Shown: positions 16,063 through 26,752, counted from the first letter of the stretch. The stretch is 64,000 nt of DNA from an uncultured Alphaproteobacteria bacterium (GCA_944391715.1 CALXUP010000001.1:1-64000); one strand, 5' to 3'. A program made the numbers and translations. Notes: a model not told the origin generated them from the letters alone.

Positions 16063-16481
16063 TATCTGTTACTTCCGCTTGTCCAGGTTTTTACCGCACC
16101 AAAAGACCGCAGGATATCTTCTTTGCTCTTGGCTTTGACCAGTTCATCCGCGCGGGTCTGACGCCCTTCAAAAACAATATCCTCAACATTTTCAACCGGT
16201 ACGGCATAAGTTCTTTCAACCATTTTGCCCTTGAGTTCAACAATCATCACAACTTCGGCCTCCGCCAATGTATCCCTCGTATCTTCGTGAATATCGTCCA
16301 AACGAACGGCAAGGCGGTCATCCCTTTTCAGCAAAGCTGTTTTTTTGCCGTCAAACTCCAAAACAGGCTTGTCGGGAGAACCATCGCGCGCATCAATAAA
16401 AATTGCAAGTTCCCCGTATTTGTTTTCAATAATTTCATAAAAATCCTGTTTTTCAATAAGGGTGTAATATTGTGTTTCCAT
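16062..16481 (-). CDS. Conserved-looking protein of unknown function, first gene of the PTS operon
   Basis: 139 residues, no family recognised. Soluble, acidic, with no signal peptide; beta-strand-like segments with alternating hydrophobics (TALLKRDDRLAVRLDDI, VVMIVELKGKMVERTYAV) are followed by a helical tail. Its TAA overlaps the EIIA ATG by one base, so it is co-translated with the PTS proteins and probably works with them. No promoter was identified in the AT-rich upstream region. Confidence 0.6.
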   Translation of the reverse strand: METQYYTLIEKQDFYEIIENKYGELAIFIDARDGSPDKPVLEFDGKKTALLKRDDRLAVRLDDIHEDTRDTLAEAEVVMIVELKGKMVERTYAVPVENVEDIVFEGRQTRADELVKAKSKEDILRSFGAVKTWTSGSNR

Positions 16482-16741
16482 TGTATTTTCCAGTCAGTTA
16501 GCCTATTTGTAAGATGATACTATAATAAGCAAAAACTGTCAATTTTATGTTAATAAAATCTGTCATAACAAAAATATTTCTTCCCTCCCTCTGAATTCAC
16601 TCTTTGTTTATTTTTTTGTTTCTTTATTTTCTTGTTTTTTTACTGAGATATTTGTTTTCGCTACTTTTGAATGTCCAAAAAATCCTTTTCTTACTTTTGC
16701 TTGACCAAAAGGCCGAACGTCGGCAGCGCTCAAAAAAGTCA

Positions 16742-16859
16742 AGCCCAACCTCATTTTCTAAGCTTTCAGCCCAAAGTTAAGGTCACTACGTTCCAAGGCT
16801 TAGTGCTTCACTATTATCTCTTTGGGCCAAAAGCTAAGAAATTATTCGGTAATCGGGCT
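16742..16859. repeat. Variable-stem long hairpin, copy H1
   Basis: Outer pairing AGCCC / GGGCT encloses a 19-bp imperfect stem, arms at 16758-16776 and 16820-16838 (CTAAGCTTTCAGCCCAAAG against its complement), with mismatches at positions 3, 10 and 11. The loop carries GTTAAGGTCACTACG. Three other copies (H2-H4) share loop and mismatch positions but not the stem sequence. Confidence 0.7.
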
Positions 16860-16874
16860 GGTCTAACTCCCCCT

Positions 16875-16897
16875 GCCCCCTCTTATCAAAGAGGGGG
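16875..16897. repeat. CCCCCTCTT...AGAGGGGG palindrome
   Basis: Short inverted repeat that recurs after H2 (near 40801-40822) and H4 (near 61815-61840), always just downstream of the variable-stem hairpin and the word TCTAAC. Confidence 0.6.
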
Positions 16898-16914
16898 AAT
16901 TGTTTTTAAGCTCC

Positions 16915-16936
16915 GTCATTCTCGGGCTTGACCCGA
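16915..16936. repeat. GTCATT CTCGGG-CTTGA-CCCGAG palindrome, intact
   Basis: Short palindrome of a kind common in alphaproteobacterial intergenic DNA, followed by the shared tail CCACAGGCAACGGCCTGAG. The same unit occurs intact at 61916 and interrupted by an insert at 40921. Confidence 0.75.
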
Positions 16937-16962
16937 GAATCCACAGGCAACGGCCTGAGCTG

Positions 16963-17022
16963 TCAGTTGTTGAAATTTCTTAGATGATTCTGGGCTGTGG
17001 TATGATAATAGAATTTTCCCAT
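16963..17022 (-). CDS. Tiny ORF MGKFYYHT, copy 1 (19 residues)
   Basis: ATG at 17022 with AAGGAG ten bases upstream, directly after the terminator hairpin of the structured element. The product starts MGKFYYHTTAQ and stops after 19 codons, inside the tail of the palindromic repeat. The first eight residues are shared with copies at 41342 and 62444, but the C-termini are unrelated. Translation is unproven. Confidence 0.3.
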   Translation of the reverse strand: MGKFYYHTTAQNHLRNFNN

Positions 17023-17249
17023 TTCTTTTTAGCTCCTTGTTTTGATTAAAACAAAACCGCCGGAAGTTTTCTTCCTGGCGGTGGAACTCAAAAACTGTAT
17101 AGACACAGTCGCCATGATTCGTCCACAAAGCGGCTTATTTTAGGCACTCCACCTCAAGGTGGATAAATCTGTAAGATGTTTTCTAGACACCACAACCGGT
17201 CTCCCGGCTGCGGAAGTAATCATAAACGAATCTGGGGCTTTTGCAAGGC
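17001..17249 (-). ncRNA. Structured repeat element, copy 1 (candidate RNA)
   Basis: A 249-bp unit directly after the rlmN stop (7 bases away). Read on the minus strand it has a stem-loop around CCGGGAGACCGG, a conserved stretch GGTGTCTAGAAAACATC, the stem TCCACC / GGTGGA, and finally an intrinsic-terminator hairpin (CCGCC-GGAAG / CTTCC-GGCGG plus T-run, about 17046-17075), then a Shine-Dalgarno and the tiny ORF. Copy 3 (62423-62669) is nearly identical; copy 2 (41321-41562) is diverged but keeps pairing. It could be a 3'-UTR RNA or an attenuator-like leader. Confidence 0.5.
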
Positions 17250-17255
17250 GAAATT

Positions 17256-18335
17256 TTATTTCTTTTTATCTTCTTCGTCTTTTTTGGATTTTAACTGCCC
17301 GCAAGCAGCCAAAATATCCTGGCCGCGGGCAACGCGTACCGGAGCGGCATATCCGCCTTTTTCCAGCTCTCTCGAAAAAGCCATTACCCGGTTGCGGGAA
17401 CTCGGCTTATAAGCGCAGCCCGGCCAGGGGTTGAACGGTATCAGGTTAAACTTTGCACCGATTTTATATTTTTTCATCAAAGCAATCAGCTGATGGGCGC
17501 AATCCAGAGAATCGTTTATGCCGTCTAACATCAGATATTCAAAAGTAATAAAACGGCTGGTAACGATTTTCTGGTATTCCTGACAAGCCTGCATGACTTC
17601 TTCCAGCGGATATTTATTGTTAATCGGCATAATTTTCGAACGCAATTCATTATTCGGCGCATGCAGACTGACAGCCAATTTAACGCCCAATTCTTGCGCA
17701 ACTCTGGTCATTTTCGGCGCAATGCCGGAAGTCGAAAGCGTTATTCGGCGTTTGGATACGGCAAGACCTTCTCCGTCCGAGATGATTTTCAGCGCAGTTA
17801 TGACATTGTCCAGATTATGCAGCGGCTCGCCCATTCCCATAACAACAACGTTTGACAGGAATCTGGTTTCATTTGCAGGTGTCGGCCATTCGTTATAAGC
17901 ATCTCTTGCAACCAAAAACTGTCCGACGATTTCCCCGGCGGTCAGATTCCGGGTAATGCGCTGGCTGCCGGTATGACAAAAGGTGCAGCCGACGGCACAG
18001 CCGACCTGCGTGGAGATGCAAACGGCACCGCGGTCTTCTTCCGGAATATAAACCATTTCCACCCGCTGTCCGTCGGCAAATTCCAGCAGCCATTTGCTGG
18101 TTTTGTCCGAAGAAATCTGGCGGGTAACGACTTTCGGACGGCTGATGACATAACCGGCGCTCAATTTCTCGCGCAGGTCTTTAGACAGATTGGTCATAGC
18201 GGAGAAATCCGTTACGCCCTGATTGTAAAGCCAGTGCCAGATTTGTTTGGCGCGAAAAGGCTTTTCTCCGAGTTTGGCAAGCTCGGCGGCAAGTTCATCC
18301 CGGCTCAAGCCGATAAGTTCGATTTTTTCGTTCAT
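17256..18335 (-). CDS. rlmN: Dual-specificity 23S rRNA/tRNA adenine-C2 methyltransferase
   Basis: 359 residues. The radical-SAM cluster motif is CAVGCTFC (C-x3-C-x2-C, about residues 112-119) in the RlmN context STQVGCAVGCTFCHTGSQ, and the PFRAKQIWHWLY start plus VVMGMGEPLHNLDNV are typical. It methylates A2503 of 23S rRNA and A37 of some tRNAs. The last coding residues are Lys/Asp/Glu rich. It lies directly after an IalB-family gene (stop to ATG is immediate), an arrangement seen in other alphaproteobacteria. Confidence 0.95.
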   Translation of the reverse strand: MNEKIELIGLSRDELAAELAKLGEKPFRAKQIWHWLYNQGVTDFSAMTNLSKDLREKLSAGYVISRPKVVTRQISSDKTSKWLLEFADGQRVEMVYIPEEDRGAVCISTQVGCAVGCTFCHTGSQRITRNLTAGEIVGQFLVARDAYNEWPTPANETRFLSNVVVMGMGEPLHNLDNVITALKIISDGEGLAVSKRRITLSTSGIAPKMTRVAQELGVKLAVSLHAPNNELRSKIMPINNKYPLEEVMQACQEYQKIVTSRFITFEYLMLDGINDSLDCAHQLIALMKKYKIGAKFNLIPFNPWPGCAYKPSSRNRVMAFSRELEKGGYAAPVRVARGQDILAACGQLKSKKDEEDKKK

Positions 18336-18848
18336 TTAACTCTTCTTATTGCATTTTTTGCTGATGGCCGTATAGGCTTTGTTAAACCCTTTCAGCGAAT
18401 AAGTATCTTTGGTCAGGGTTCCTCTTGATGATGTTCCGGTTACAATCATCCGGGTACCGCGTTTCATTTCTTTTATCAACTCGGCATCGACATCGCCGTT
18501 GATTGTCCAGGCCATCGTACCGTCCGTAAAGAGTTTGTCAATCGTTTTATTACCGATTTGGATTTTTACCCGGCTTTTATCTTTGTAAGTATAGCCGGCA
18601 TTGATATTGATAACGTCAAAGCTTTTTTCTTGCGGGCGATGAGTTACGACCATATAAATATCTCCGCGTTTGGTATATTTTCCCTCGTCTTTGACTGGTG
18701 CAGATGCCATATAGCAAACCGAATTTTTGCCGTCTTTATAATAAAAAGCCGTCCAATCCCCGTATTCCCCTATTGACTGCGGAACGGCCGCCGATGCGGC
18801 CGTTGCGGCAAAACAAAACAAACTCAATGTGCTAAAAAACTTTTTCAT
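18336..18848 (-). CDS. Invasion-associated locus B (IalB) family protein
   Basis: 170 residues. Signal peptide MKKFFSTLSLFCFAATAASA, then the IalB-like segment GDWTAFYYKDGKNSVCYMASAP with KRGDIYMVVTHRP, LFTDGTMAW and GTSSRGTLTKDTYSLKGF. Two mature cysteines (in SVCYM and KKCNKK) probably pair. Family members are periplasmic; the role outside Bartonella is unclear and the name should not be read as virulence. It is immediately followed by rlmN, and its start lies close to the divergent CCA enzyme gene. Confidence 0.85.
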   Translation of the reverse strand: MKKFFSTLSLFCFAATAASAAVPQSIGEYGDWTAFYYKDGKNSVCYMASAPVKDEGKYTKRGDIYMVVTHRPQEKSFDVININAGYTYKDKSRVKIQIGNKTIDKLFTDGTMAWTINGDVDAELIKEMKRGTRMIVTGTSSRGTLTKDTYSLKGFNKAYTAISKKCNKKS

Positions 18849-18945
18849 TCCCAGATACTCACAATATTGTTATTTTGCGATAATAATATTTGAAATTTAT
18901 ATAAAAAATGTTAATTTCGGAGCAAAAAGCAAGGCTGGATTTGAG

Positions 18946-20166
18946 ATGTTGAGAGATAAATATCTTGATATGAGCAAAATTATCCGGGACAAGAAAATTT
19001 TTGAACTGTTTCGGATTGTTGAAAATCACGGCGGGGTTCTGCGCTTTGTCGGCGGCGCCGTGCGCGATGCTTTGTCGGGAATTGAGGGGTTTGACCTTGA
19101 CCTGGCAACAGATTTGAGCCCTGACGAGCTGGTGGAAATTTGCGAAGAAAACAACATTAAGACCGTTCCCATCGGGATTAAATTCGGGACGGTCGGCGTT
19201 ATCATTAACGGCAAAGTTCTTGAAATCACTTCCCTCAGAAAAGACACAAAAACCGACGGACGGCATGCCGAGGTTGAATTTACCGGCGACTGGGAAATTG
19301 ACGCTTCCCGCCGGGATTTGACCATTAACGCAGTATATGCCGATGAAAAGGGTAATGTTTTTGACTATTATAACGGCATTGAAGATTTGGAAAACGGCAA
19401 AATCAGATTTATCGGAAGTCCGTCAGTGCGTATTAAGGAAGATTATTTGCGCATTTTGCGTTTTTTCCGTTTCTATTCGCTTTTCGGCAAAGGTGAAATT
19501 GATCAAAAATCTCTACAAGCCTGTATAAACAACAAAGACGGAATTAAACAGCTTTCGCTGGAAAGAATCCGCGACGAACTGTTTAAGATTTTAAAAACGC
19601 CGAGAGTGGCTGAGGTTTTGCAGATTATGAAAGATAACGAAATTCTTTCATCCATTTTGCCGGAGCCCAAGAATCTGGACAAGCTGAATTTTTTAATCCG
19701 GTTGGTTGAAAAATACAAAATAGAGCCTAATACCCTGCGCCGGTTGTTTTTGATTTACGAGCCCGATCAAATGTTGGCCGAAAATCTGTCCAACCGCCTG
19801 AAACTGAGCAAAAAAGAAAAACAGCTGTTTTTAAGCTGGGCGGAAATTACCCCGCCGCTGCAGGATTATTTTGACGGAGCAAGCCGTAATAAACTGATTT
19901 ATCAATACGGAAAAGAATTTTGCCAAAACAAGCTGTTGCTGCAGCTGGCTCTTGAAAAAAGGGATATTCCGGATGTTTCGGCATTGCTGGAAAAAATCGA
20001 AAAATTTGAAATTCCGGTTTTTCCGCTGCGCGGCAGAGATCTTATCAGCGCCGGAATTGCGGAAAGTTCAAAAATCGGGGAAATTCTTAAAACGCTTGAA
20101 AAAGCCTGGATTGACAGCAATTTTTCCCTTACTTCGACGCAGCTGCTGCAAAAAATTGCAAAATAA
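18946..20166 (+). CDS. cca: CCA tRNA nucleotidyltransferase
   Basis: 406 residues from the ATG at 18946. An upstream in-frame start at 18829 would overlap the divergent IalB gene and adds an AT-rich, unlikely N-terminus; 18970 is another possibility. Class II nucleotidyltransferase signature GGAVRDALSG with FDLDLATD (metal-binding DxD), then RRDLTINAVY and the SxRIKEDYLRILRFFRF block. It adds or repairs the 3' CCA of tRNAs. No HD domain is obvious. Single gene. Confidence 0.88.
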   Translation: MLRDKYLDMSKIIRDKKIFELFRIVENHGGVLRFVGGAVRDALSGIEGFDLDLATDLSPDELVEICEENNIKTVPIGIKFGTVGVIINGKVLEITSLRKDTKTDGRHAEVEFTGDWEIDASRRDLTINAVYADEKGNVFDYYNGIEDLENGKIRFIGSPSVRIKEDYLRILRFFRFYSLFGKGEIDQKSLQACINNKDGIKQLSLERIRDELFKILKTPRVAEVLQIMKDNEILSSILPEPKNLDKLNFLIRLVEKYKIEPNTLRRLFLIYEPDQMLAENLSNRLKLSKKEKQLFLSWAEITPPLQDYFDGASRNKLIYQYGKEFCQNKLLLQLALEKRDIPDVSALLEKIEKFEIPVFPLRGRDLISAGIAESSKIGEILKTLEKAWIDSNFSLTSTQLLQKIAK

Positions 20167-20232
20167 GTAATTGTTTTGTTAAGCATTTAAAGTTATACTG
20201 ATTGTCAGTGATAACCAATGGGGGATGCTGTT

Positions 20233-20376
20233 ATGAAAAATGCTATATTTGTATTAACACTGATGATGGCCGTTATCTTTAGTTTTCAGGCCTTTGCCGG
20301 AACAACTTTTCTTCCGGACGCCGAAGAAGGCGGGGATCCGGATAATATAATCAGAATTACGGAAAATCTGAATTAA
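20233..20376 (+). CDS. 47-residue secreted peptide, unknown function
   Basis: ATG at 20233 with a GGGGGA purine run nine bases upstream. The N-terminal 22 residues are a signal peptide with cleavage after AFA (FQAFAG); the mature part is only about 25 residues and acidic (PDAEEGGDPDN). A strong terminator follows 11 bases after the stop, which supports a short transcript. It is too short to assign to a family. Confidence 0.45.
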   Translation: MKNAIFVLTLMMAVIFSFQAFAGTTFLPDAEEGGDPDNIIRITENLN

Positions 20377-20387
20377 AAAAATGCATA

Positions 20388-20417
20388 AAAAAACGGAGCT
20401 TTTACACTCCGTTTTTT
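20388..20417. terminator. Bidirectional intrinsic terminator
   Basis: AAAAAACGGAG / CTCCGTTTTTT with an 8-base loop between the small secreted gene and gyrB, usable on both strands. Confidence 0.85.
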
Positions 20418-20433
20418 ATTTGACCACACTTTT

Positions 20434-22908
<2,475 letters not shown>

Positions 22909-23039
22909 TTATTAGGGAAATCATACAGCAAATTCTTGGAAGAACCAAGCAATAAATGCAAAATATTAAGCTTTTTTGACCGGTTATTCACAAGAAAAAC
23001 ATCTTTTTTGCCACCGGGAAATTTATTTAATCAAAAATA

Positions 23040-23068
23040 TTGACGAGTTTGACAAAAGATATTATATT
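23040..23068 (+). promoter_or_regulatory. Sigma70-type promoter of the membrane-protein gene
   Basis: TTGACG at 23040-23045 and TATATT at 23063-23068 with a 17-base spacer. Transcription would start only about 15 bases before the ATG at 23091, in which no Shine-Dalgarno is visible. Confidence 0.5.
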
Positions 23069-23090
23069 GCAAGCCTAAATTTATATAATT

Positions 23091-23696
23091 ATGGATGCGA
23101 ATATTATTGTTAAGATTGTAAAAGGCCTCAACATCGGCGTTAAAATTCTGGGAATTTCATTAATTACTTTCATTATTTGCCTGCATATCCACATTGCCCG
23201 TAATATTGTGCCATCCCAAAACGGTATTACCATTGTGGAATACAGGCCAAGCGTCGGAAAGAATTTTTATTATATCGAACTGCCGGACAAAAAAATCCGC
23301 CCCGTTCCTTATAATCCGGAATCCCCTTTGCTGACAATGGACGGACAAAAGGTCAAACCCGGTAAGATAAAGGTTGTTAAACAGATTAAGCTTTATGATT
23401 ATCAGGGATTAGAGCTGGTTGACATCGGCGACTGTCCTTCCTTTTTGGGAACAAAAGGCTGGAGCCTGCTTTATCAGAATCAGACAGACGAAAAAAGAAA
23501 AACAATTTTCGGATTTGGCACGGAATTGTTTTGTCTGCTGGCAATTTTGATATTGTCCATAAAGGTTGTGCAATTCAGCCTTTCCAGAGTGTATTTTCTG
23601 GACAAAGGATTGTTGTCATCTACAGCCAATTTTTTAATTATTGACCTTATCCTGCTTACAATTGCGGCATTTTTGACCGTTGTTGCTGTTTATTAG
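23091..23696 (+). CDS. Inner-membrane protein of unknown function
   Basis: 201 residues, not recognised. One N-terminal membrane helix (about 15-37), a roughly 95-residue extracytoplasmic domain with DKKIRPVPYNPESPLLTMDGQ and GTKGWSLLYQNQTDE, then two C-terminal helices (about 140-162 and 178-200). The start has no Shine-Dalgarno. It stands alone between gyrB (divergent) and polA (convergent), with its own promoter and terminator. Confidence 0.6.
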   Translation: MDANIIVKIVKGLNIGVKILGISLITFIICLHIHIARNIVPSQNGITIVEYRPSVGKNFYYIELPDKKIRPVPYNPESPLLTMDGQKVKPGKIKVVKQIKLYDYQGLELVDIGDCPSFLGTKGWSLLYQNQTDEKRKTIFGFGTELFCLLAILILSIKVVQFSLSRVYFLDKGLLSSTANFLIIDLILLTIAAFLTVVAVY

Positions 23697-23728
23697 AAAA
23701 AATCGCTGTTTTTAACAGCGGTTTTTTT
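23697..23728. terminator. Intrinsic terminator
   Basis: CGCTGTT / AACAGCG hairpin with a short loop and T7 on the plus strand, between the membrane-protein gene and the convergent polA. Confidence 0.8.
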
Positions 23729-23743
23729 ATTATTTACGGTTGC

Positions 23744-26497
23744 TTAGTGCGCCTGAGTCCAGTTGTCTCCGACCCCGACTTCAGCAACAAACGGCACAGA
23801 AAGATTTACAACACCTTCCATTATTGCTTTTATGATTTTTGAAGCCTCTTCAACCTCGTTTTCCGGTGCTTCAAACACCAGTTCGTCATGCACCTGCAGC
23901 AGCATTTTGGTTTTCAGCCCGTGTTTTTTGAGCTCGTCCGGTATCCGGTTCATCGCCAGTTTGATAATATCGGCCGCGCCGCCCTGAATCGGGGCATTAA
24001 TCGCTGCGCGTTCGGCATTGGCGGCCAGTCGTTTATTCTTGTCATTAATTCCCATAATCGAGCAGCGTCTTCCAAACGGTGTCAGAACATAATCATTGGC
24101 ACGGGCAAAGGCTATCGTATCATCCATATATTTCTTAATTTCGGGCATTTCGCGGAAATAAGCATCAATATAAGCTTTGGCATCTTCCGGTGCCACGCCG
24201 ATTTGTCTGGCCAGGCCATATGCGGAAATGCCGTAAACAATTCCGAAATTGATGGCTTTGGCGTGACGGCGGGTATTGGCATCCACTTTGTCATACGGAA
24301 TCCCAAAGACGTGCGATGCCGTTGCCGCGTGAATATCCACACCGGCGGCAAAAGCGTTTTTCAAGGCCTTAACATCGGCAACAGCCGCTAACAGCCGCAA
24401 TTCTACCTGAGAATAGTCGGAAGAAATGATTTTGCAGCCCGGGCGGGCGATAAAACATTCGCGGATTTTTTTGCCCTCTTCTGTTCTTATCGGAATGTTT
24501 TGCAGGTTCGGGTTGCTGGAGGCTAAACGTCCGGTATTGGCAACAATCTGGCTGAAGGTCGTATGAACGCGCGAATTTTTATCTAAAAGCTCCAACAGGG
24601 CATCGCTGTAGGTCGATTTGAGTTTGGCAAGCGCTCGCCAATCAAGGATTTTTTGTGCCAGCTCGCAACCGTCTTCCGCCAGCTGTTCAAGGACATCTGC
24701 GCCGGTTTGCCAGGCACCTCCCGGTGTTTTTTTGCCTTTCAGCCCCATTTTTCCAAACAAAATTTCACCGATTTGTTTGGGAGATGAAAGGTTGAATTCT
24801 TCTCCGGCAAGATTATAAATCTCCGTTTCCAAAATCCGCATCCGGCCTTCAAAATCCGTGCTGAGACGATGTAAGGCCTGCGCATCGACCATAATTCCCT
24901 GTTGTTCCATATCTTTCAATACCGGAATCAGCGGGCGGTCAAAACTTTCGTAAACATTCAACAACTTTTCGGCAAACAAGCGGGGTTTCAAAACATTATA
25001 CAGCCGCAGCGTAACATCGGCGTCTTCGGCAGCATAGTCCAGCGCCTTGTTTAGCTCCACTTTGTCAAAAGTTATTTTATCACGGCCGCTGCCGCAGACT
25101 TCCTCGTATTTTATTGTCTGATACTGCAGGAAGATTTCGGCCAGTTCATCCATTCCGTGTCCATGGGTCGAACTGTCCAAAACATAAGAAATAACGGCTG
25201 TATCCTCGACCGGGGCAAAAACGGCATTTTCCCCAATAACTTGAGCAAAAAAGTGCATATCGAATTTGATATTATGGCCGATTTTTAAGATGGCTTTGTC
25301 AGCAAAAAGCGGCGCAAGGTGTTTTTTGACTGTTGCAAAATCGAGCTGCCGGATTTCATTGTCGGCCGGGGCGGAGAAAAGATCTGTTTTATGCCCGCTG
25401 ACGTGAGCCAGAGGCACATAACAGGCGATGCCTTCTTCCGTTGCCAGAGAAAAGCCGACAATCTTGTCAAAAACCGGATTAAAACCGGTGGTCTCGGTAT
25501 CAAAAGCAAAAAGGCGTTTTTGTTTTATCCTTTCCACCCATTTTTTCAGTTGTTCTTCCGTTTGCACCAGTTCATAATGTTTTTCAACTTCTTTAAATAC
25601 GGTGTTTTGAACATCTTCCGGCAAAGATGAACAGCGTTCATCAGCCCATTTTTCAATCCGGTTTTTCAAGCTGCGGAAACCATAGTCGTCAATAAACTTA
25701 TGCAAAACGTCCAAATGCGGCGCCCGGCAGGAAAAAGCCGTAATGTCTTTTTCAACCGGGACATCATTTTTTAAGGTTACCAGCTGCAGCGAAATGCGGG
25801 CATTGTCAATATTGGCAAGCAGAGTTTCTCGCCGTTTGTTTTGTTTGATTTCGGACGCACGGTTCAGTACTTCTTCCAACGAGCCAAAGTCATTTATCAA
25901 CTGGGCAGCCGTTTTCAGTCCGATACCGGGGACACCGGGAACATTATCTATCGAATCGCCGGCCAGCGCCTGTACGTCGACAACCCGTTCCGGATAGACG
26001 CCGAACTTTTCTTTAACATCTTCCGGCCCGTAGAATTTGTCTTTCATCGGGTCGTAATATTCCACGCCGTCGCGAATCAGCTGCATTAAGTCTTTATCGG
26101 CAGAAACAACAACAACTTCCATACCTTTTTCCGTTGCCTGGCGGGCATAAGTCGCTATCAGGTCATCGGCTTCATAGCCTTCCATTTCCAGATAGTTCAA
26201 ATTCAGCGCATTTGTCGCCTCGCGGATTATCGGAAACTGAGGAATCAGCTCTTCGGGAATTTCGGCACGCGTGCCTTTGTAATCGGGAAAAATCTCATTG
26301 CGGTAATTTCGGCGTTTGGCATCAAAAAGCACCAGACAATAATCGCATTTGATGTTCTGCGTCAGGCGCAAAAACATATTGGTATAGCCGAATACGGCAT
26401 TAACCGGCACACCGGACGGACTGGTCATCATCGGAAGACCGTAAAAGGCACGAAAGATATAGCCGGAGCCGTCAATGAGACAAACTTTTTGAGTCAT
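23744..26497 (-). CDS. polA: DNA polymerase I
   Basis: 917 residues with all three activities. N-terminal 5'-3' exonuclease (1-290) with GSGYIFRAFYG, YEADDLIATYAR and the GDSIDNVPGVPGIG helix-hairpin-helix; middle 3'-5' proofreading domain with intact FDTETTGF, GHNIKFDMHFF and AAEDADVT residues; C-terminal polymerase with motif A DYSQVELRLLAA, motif B RRHAKAINFGIVYG and motif C QVHDELVFE. It fills gaps and removes RNA primers. A small RHH gene lies 54 bases upstream on the same strand. Confidence 0.96.
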   Translation of the reverse strand: MTQKVCLIDGSGYIFRAFYGLPMMTSPSGVPVNAVFGYTNMFLRLTQNIKCDYCLVLFDAKRRNYRNEIFPDYKGTRAEIPEELIPQFPIIREATNALNLNYLEMEGYEADDLIATYARQATEKGMEVVVVSADKDLMQLIRDGVEYYDPMKDKFYGPEDVKEKFGVYPERVVDVQALAGDSIDNVPGVPGIGLKTAAQLINDFGSLEEVLNRASEIKQNKRRETLLANIDNARISLQLVTLKNDVPVEKDITAFSCRAPHLDVLHKFIDDYGFRSLKNRIEKWADERCSSLPEDVQNTVFKEVEKHYELVQTEEQLKKWVERIKQKRLFAFDTETTGFNPVFDKIVGFSLATEEGIACYVPLAHVSGHKTDLFSAPADNEIRQLDFATVKKHLAPLFADKAILKIGHNIKFDMHFFAQVIGENAVFAPVEDTAVISYVLDSSTHGHGMDELAEIFLQYQTIKYEEVCGSGRDKITFDKVELNKALDYAAEDADVTLRLYNVLKPRLFAEKLLNVYESFDRPLIPVLKDMEQQGIMVDAQALHRLSTDFEGRMRILETEIYNLAGEEFNLSSPKQIGEILFGKMGLKGKKTPGGAWQTGADVLEQLAEDGCELAQKILDWRALAKLKSTYSDALLELLDKNSRVHTTFSQIVANTGRLASSNPNLQNIPIRTEEGKKIRECFIARPGCKIISSDYSQVELRLLAAVADVKALKNAFAAGVDIHAATASHVFGIPYDKVDANTRRHAKAINFGIVYGISAYGLARQIGVAPEDAKAYIDAYFREMPEIKKYMDDTIAFARANDYVLTPFGRRCSIMGINDKNKRLAANAERAAINAPIQGGAADIIKLAMNRIPDELKKHGLKTKMLLQVHDELVFEAPENEVEEASKIIKAIMEGVVNLSVPFVAEVGVGDNWTQAH

Positions 26498-26551
26498 TAT
26501 TTTTCACTTTGCGAAAGATTAAAACATAATGACAATATAGATGATAAAAAC

Positions 26552-26752
26552 CTATTCGCCAACAGATAAAAAGAAAGAACGTTCGAGCTTGTCGACCGCA
26601 TAAATATCAGAATTGTAAAAATTCTCATAATTATCAACATATTCACGCAAAGCCAGAGCAATGCAGTCATCAAAAGTCCGGCCGCTTTTTTGAGCAATTT
26701 TACGGATTTTATCCTGCAAATCAGCACTTATCGAAACCGAAACATTACTCAT
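26552..26752 (-). CDS. Ribbon-helix-helix (CopG/MetJ-type) regulator
   Basis: 66 residues. The first 45 form a ribbon-helix-helix: VSVSISADLQDKIRKIAQKSGRTFDDCIALALREYV, beta strand then two helices. Such proteins are usually antitoxins or autorepressors. No toxin gene is adjacent: polA follows on the same strand and the PBP gene diverges. Read another way the same region is open in a second frame, but only this frame makes a sensible protein. Might regulate polA or the divergent PBP gene; unproven. Confidence 0.65.
   Translation of the reverse strand: MSNVSVSISADLQDKIRKIAQKSGRTFDDCIALALREYVDNYENFYNSDIYAVDKLERSFFLSVGE

Noticed and set aside
16916..17128. Minus-strand frame with HGDCV.TVF..HRQEENFRRF shared by copies 1 and 3
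   Set aside because: Shared only because copies 1 and 3 are almost identical DNA; copy 2 has no equivalent residues and the frame crosses the terminator hairpin.
17159..17434. Plus-strand frames across the structured element (for example MFSRHH...KRI..FCK), the same in all three copies
   Set aside because: The frame is open in all copies and some residues match, but the differences follow base-pairing in stems, there is no ribosome site, and the frames run into the antisense of rlmN or mnmE. RNA structure explains the conservation better.
18829..18945. Longer N-terminus for the CCA enzyme
   Set aside because: It overlaps the divergent IalB gene start, lacks a ribosome site and adds a segment not found in the family.
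22984..22992. DnaA box TTATTCACA upstream of gyrB as an origin
   Set aside because: A single box without clustering; the parS cluster lies about 32 kb away, so an origin here is not supported.
26497..26727. Hydrophobic minus-strand protein overlapping the RHH gene
   Set aside because: Alternate-frame product of the RHH gene, with no ribosome site and no sensible fold.
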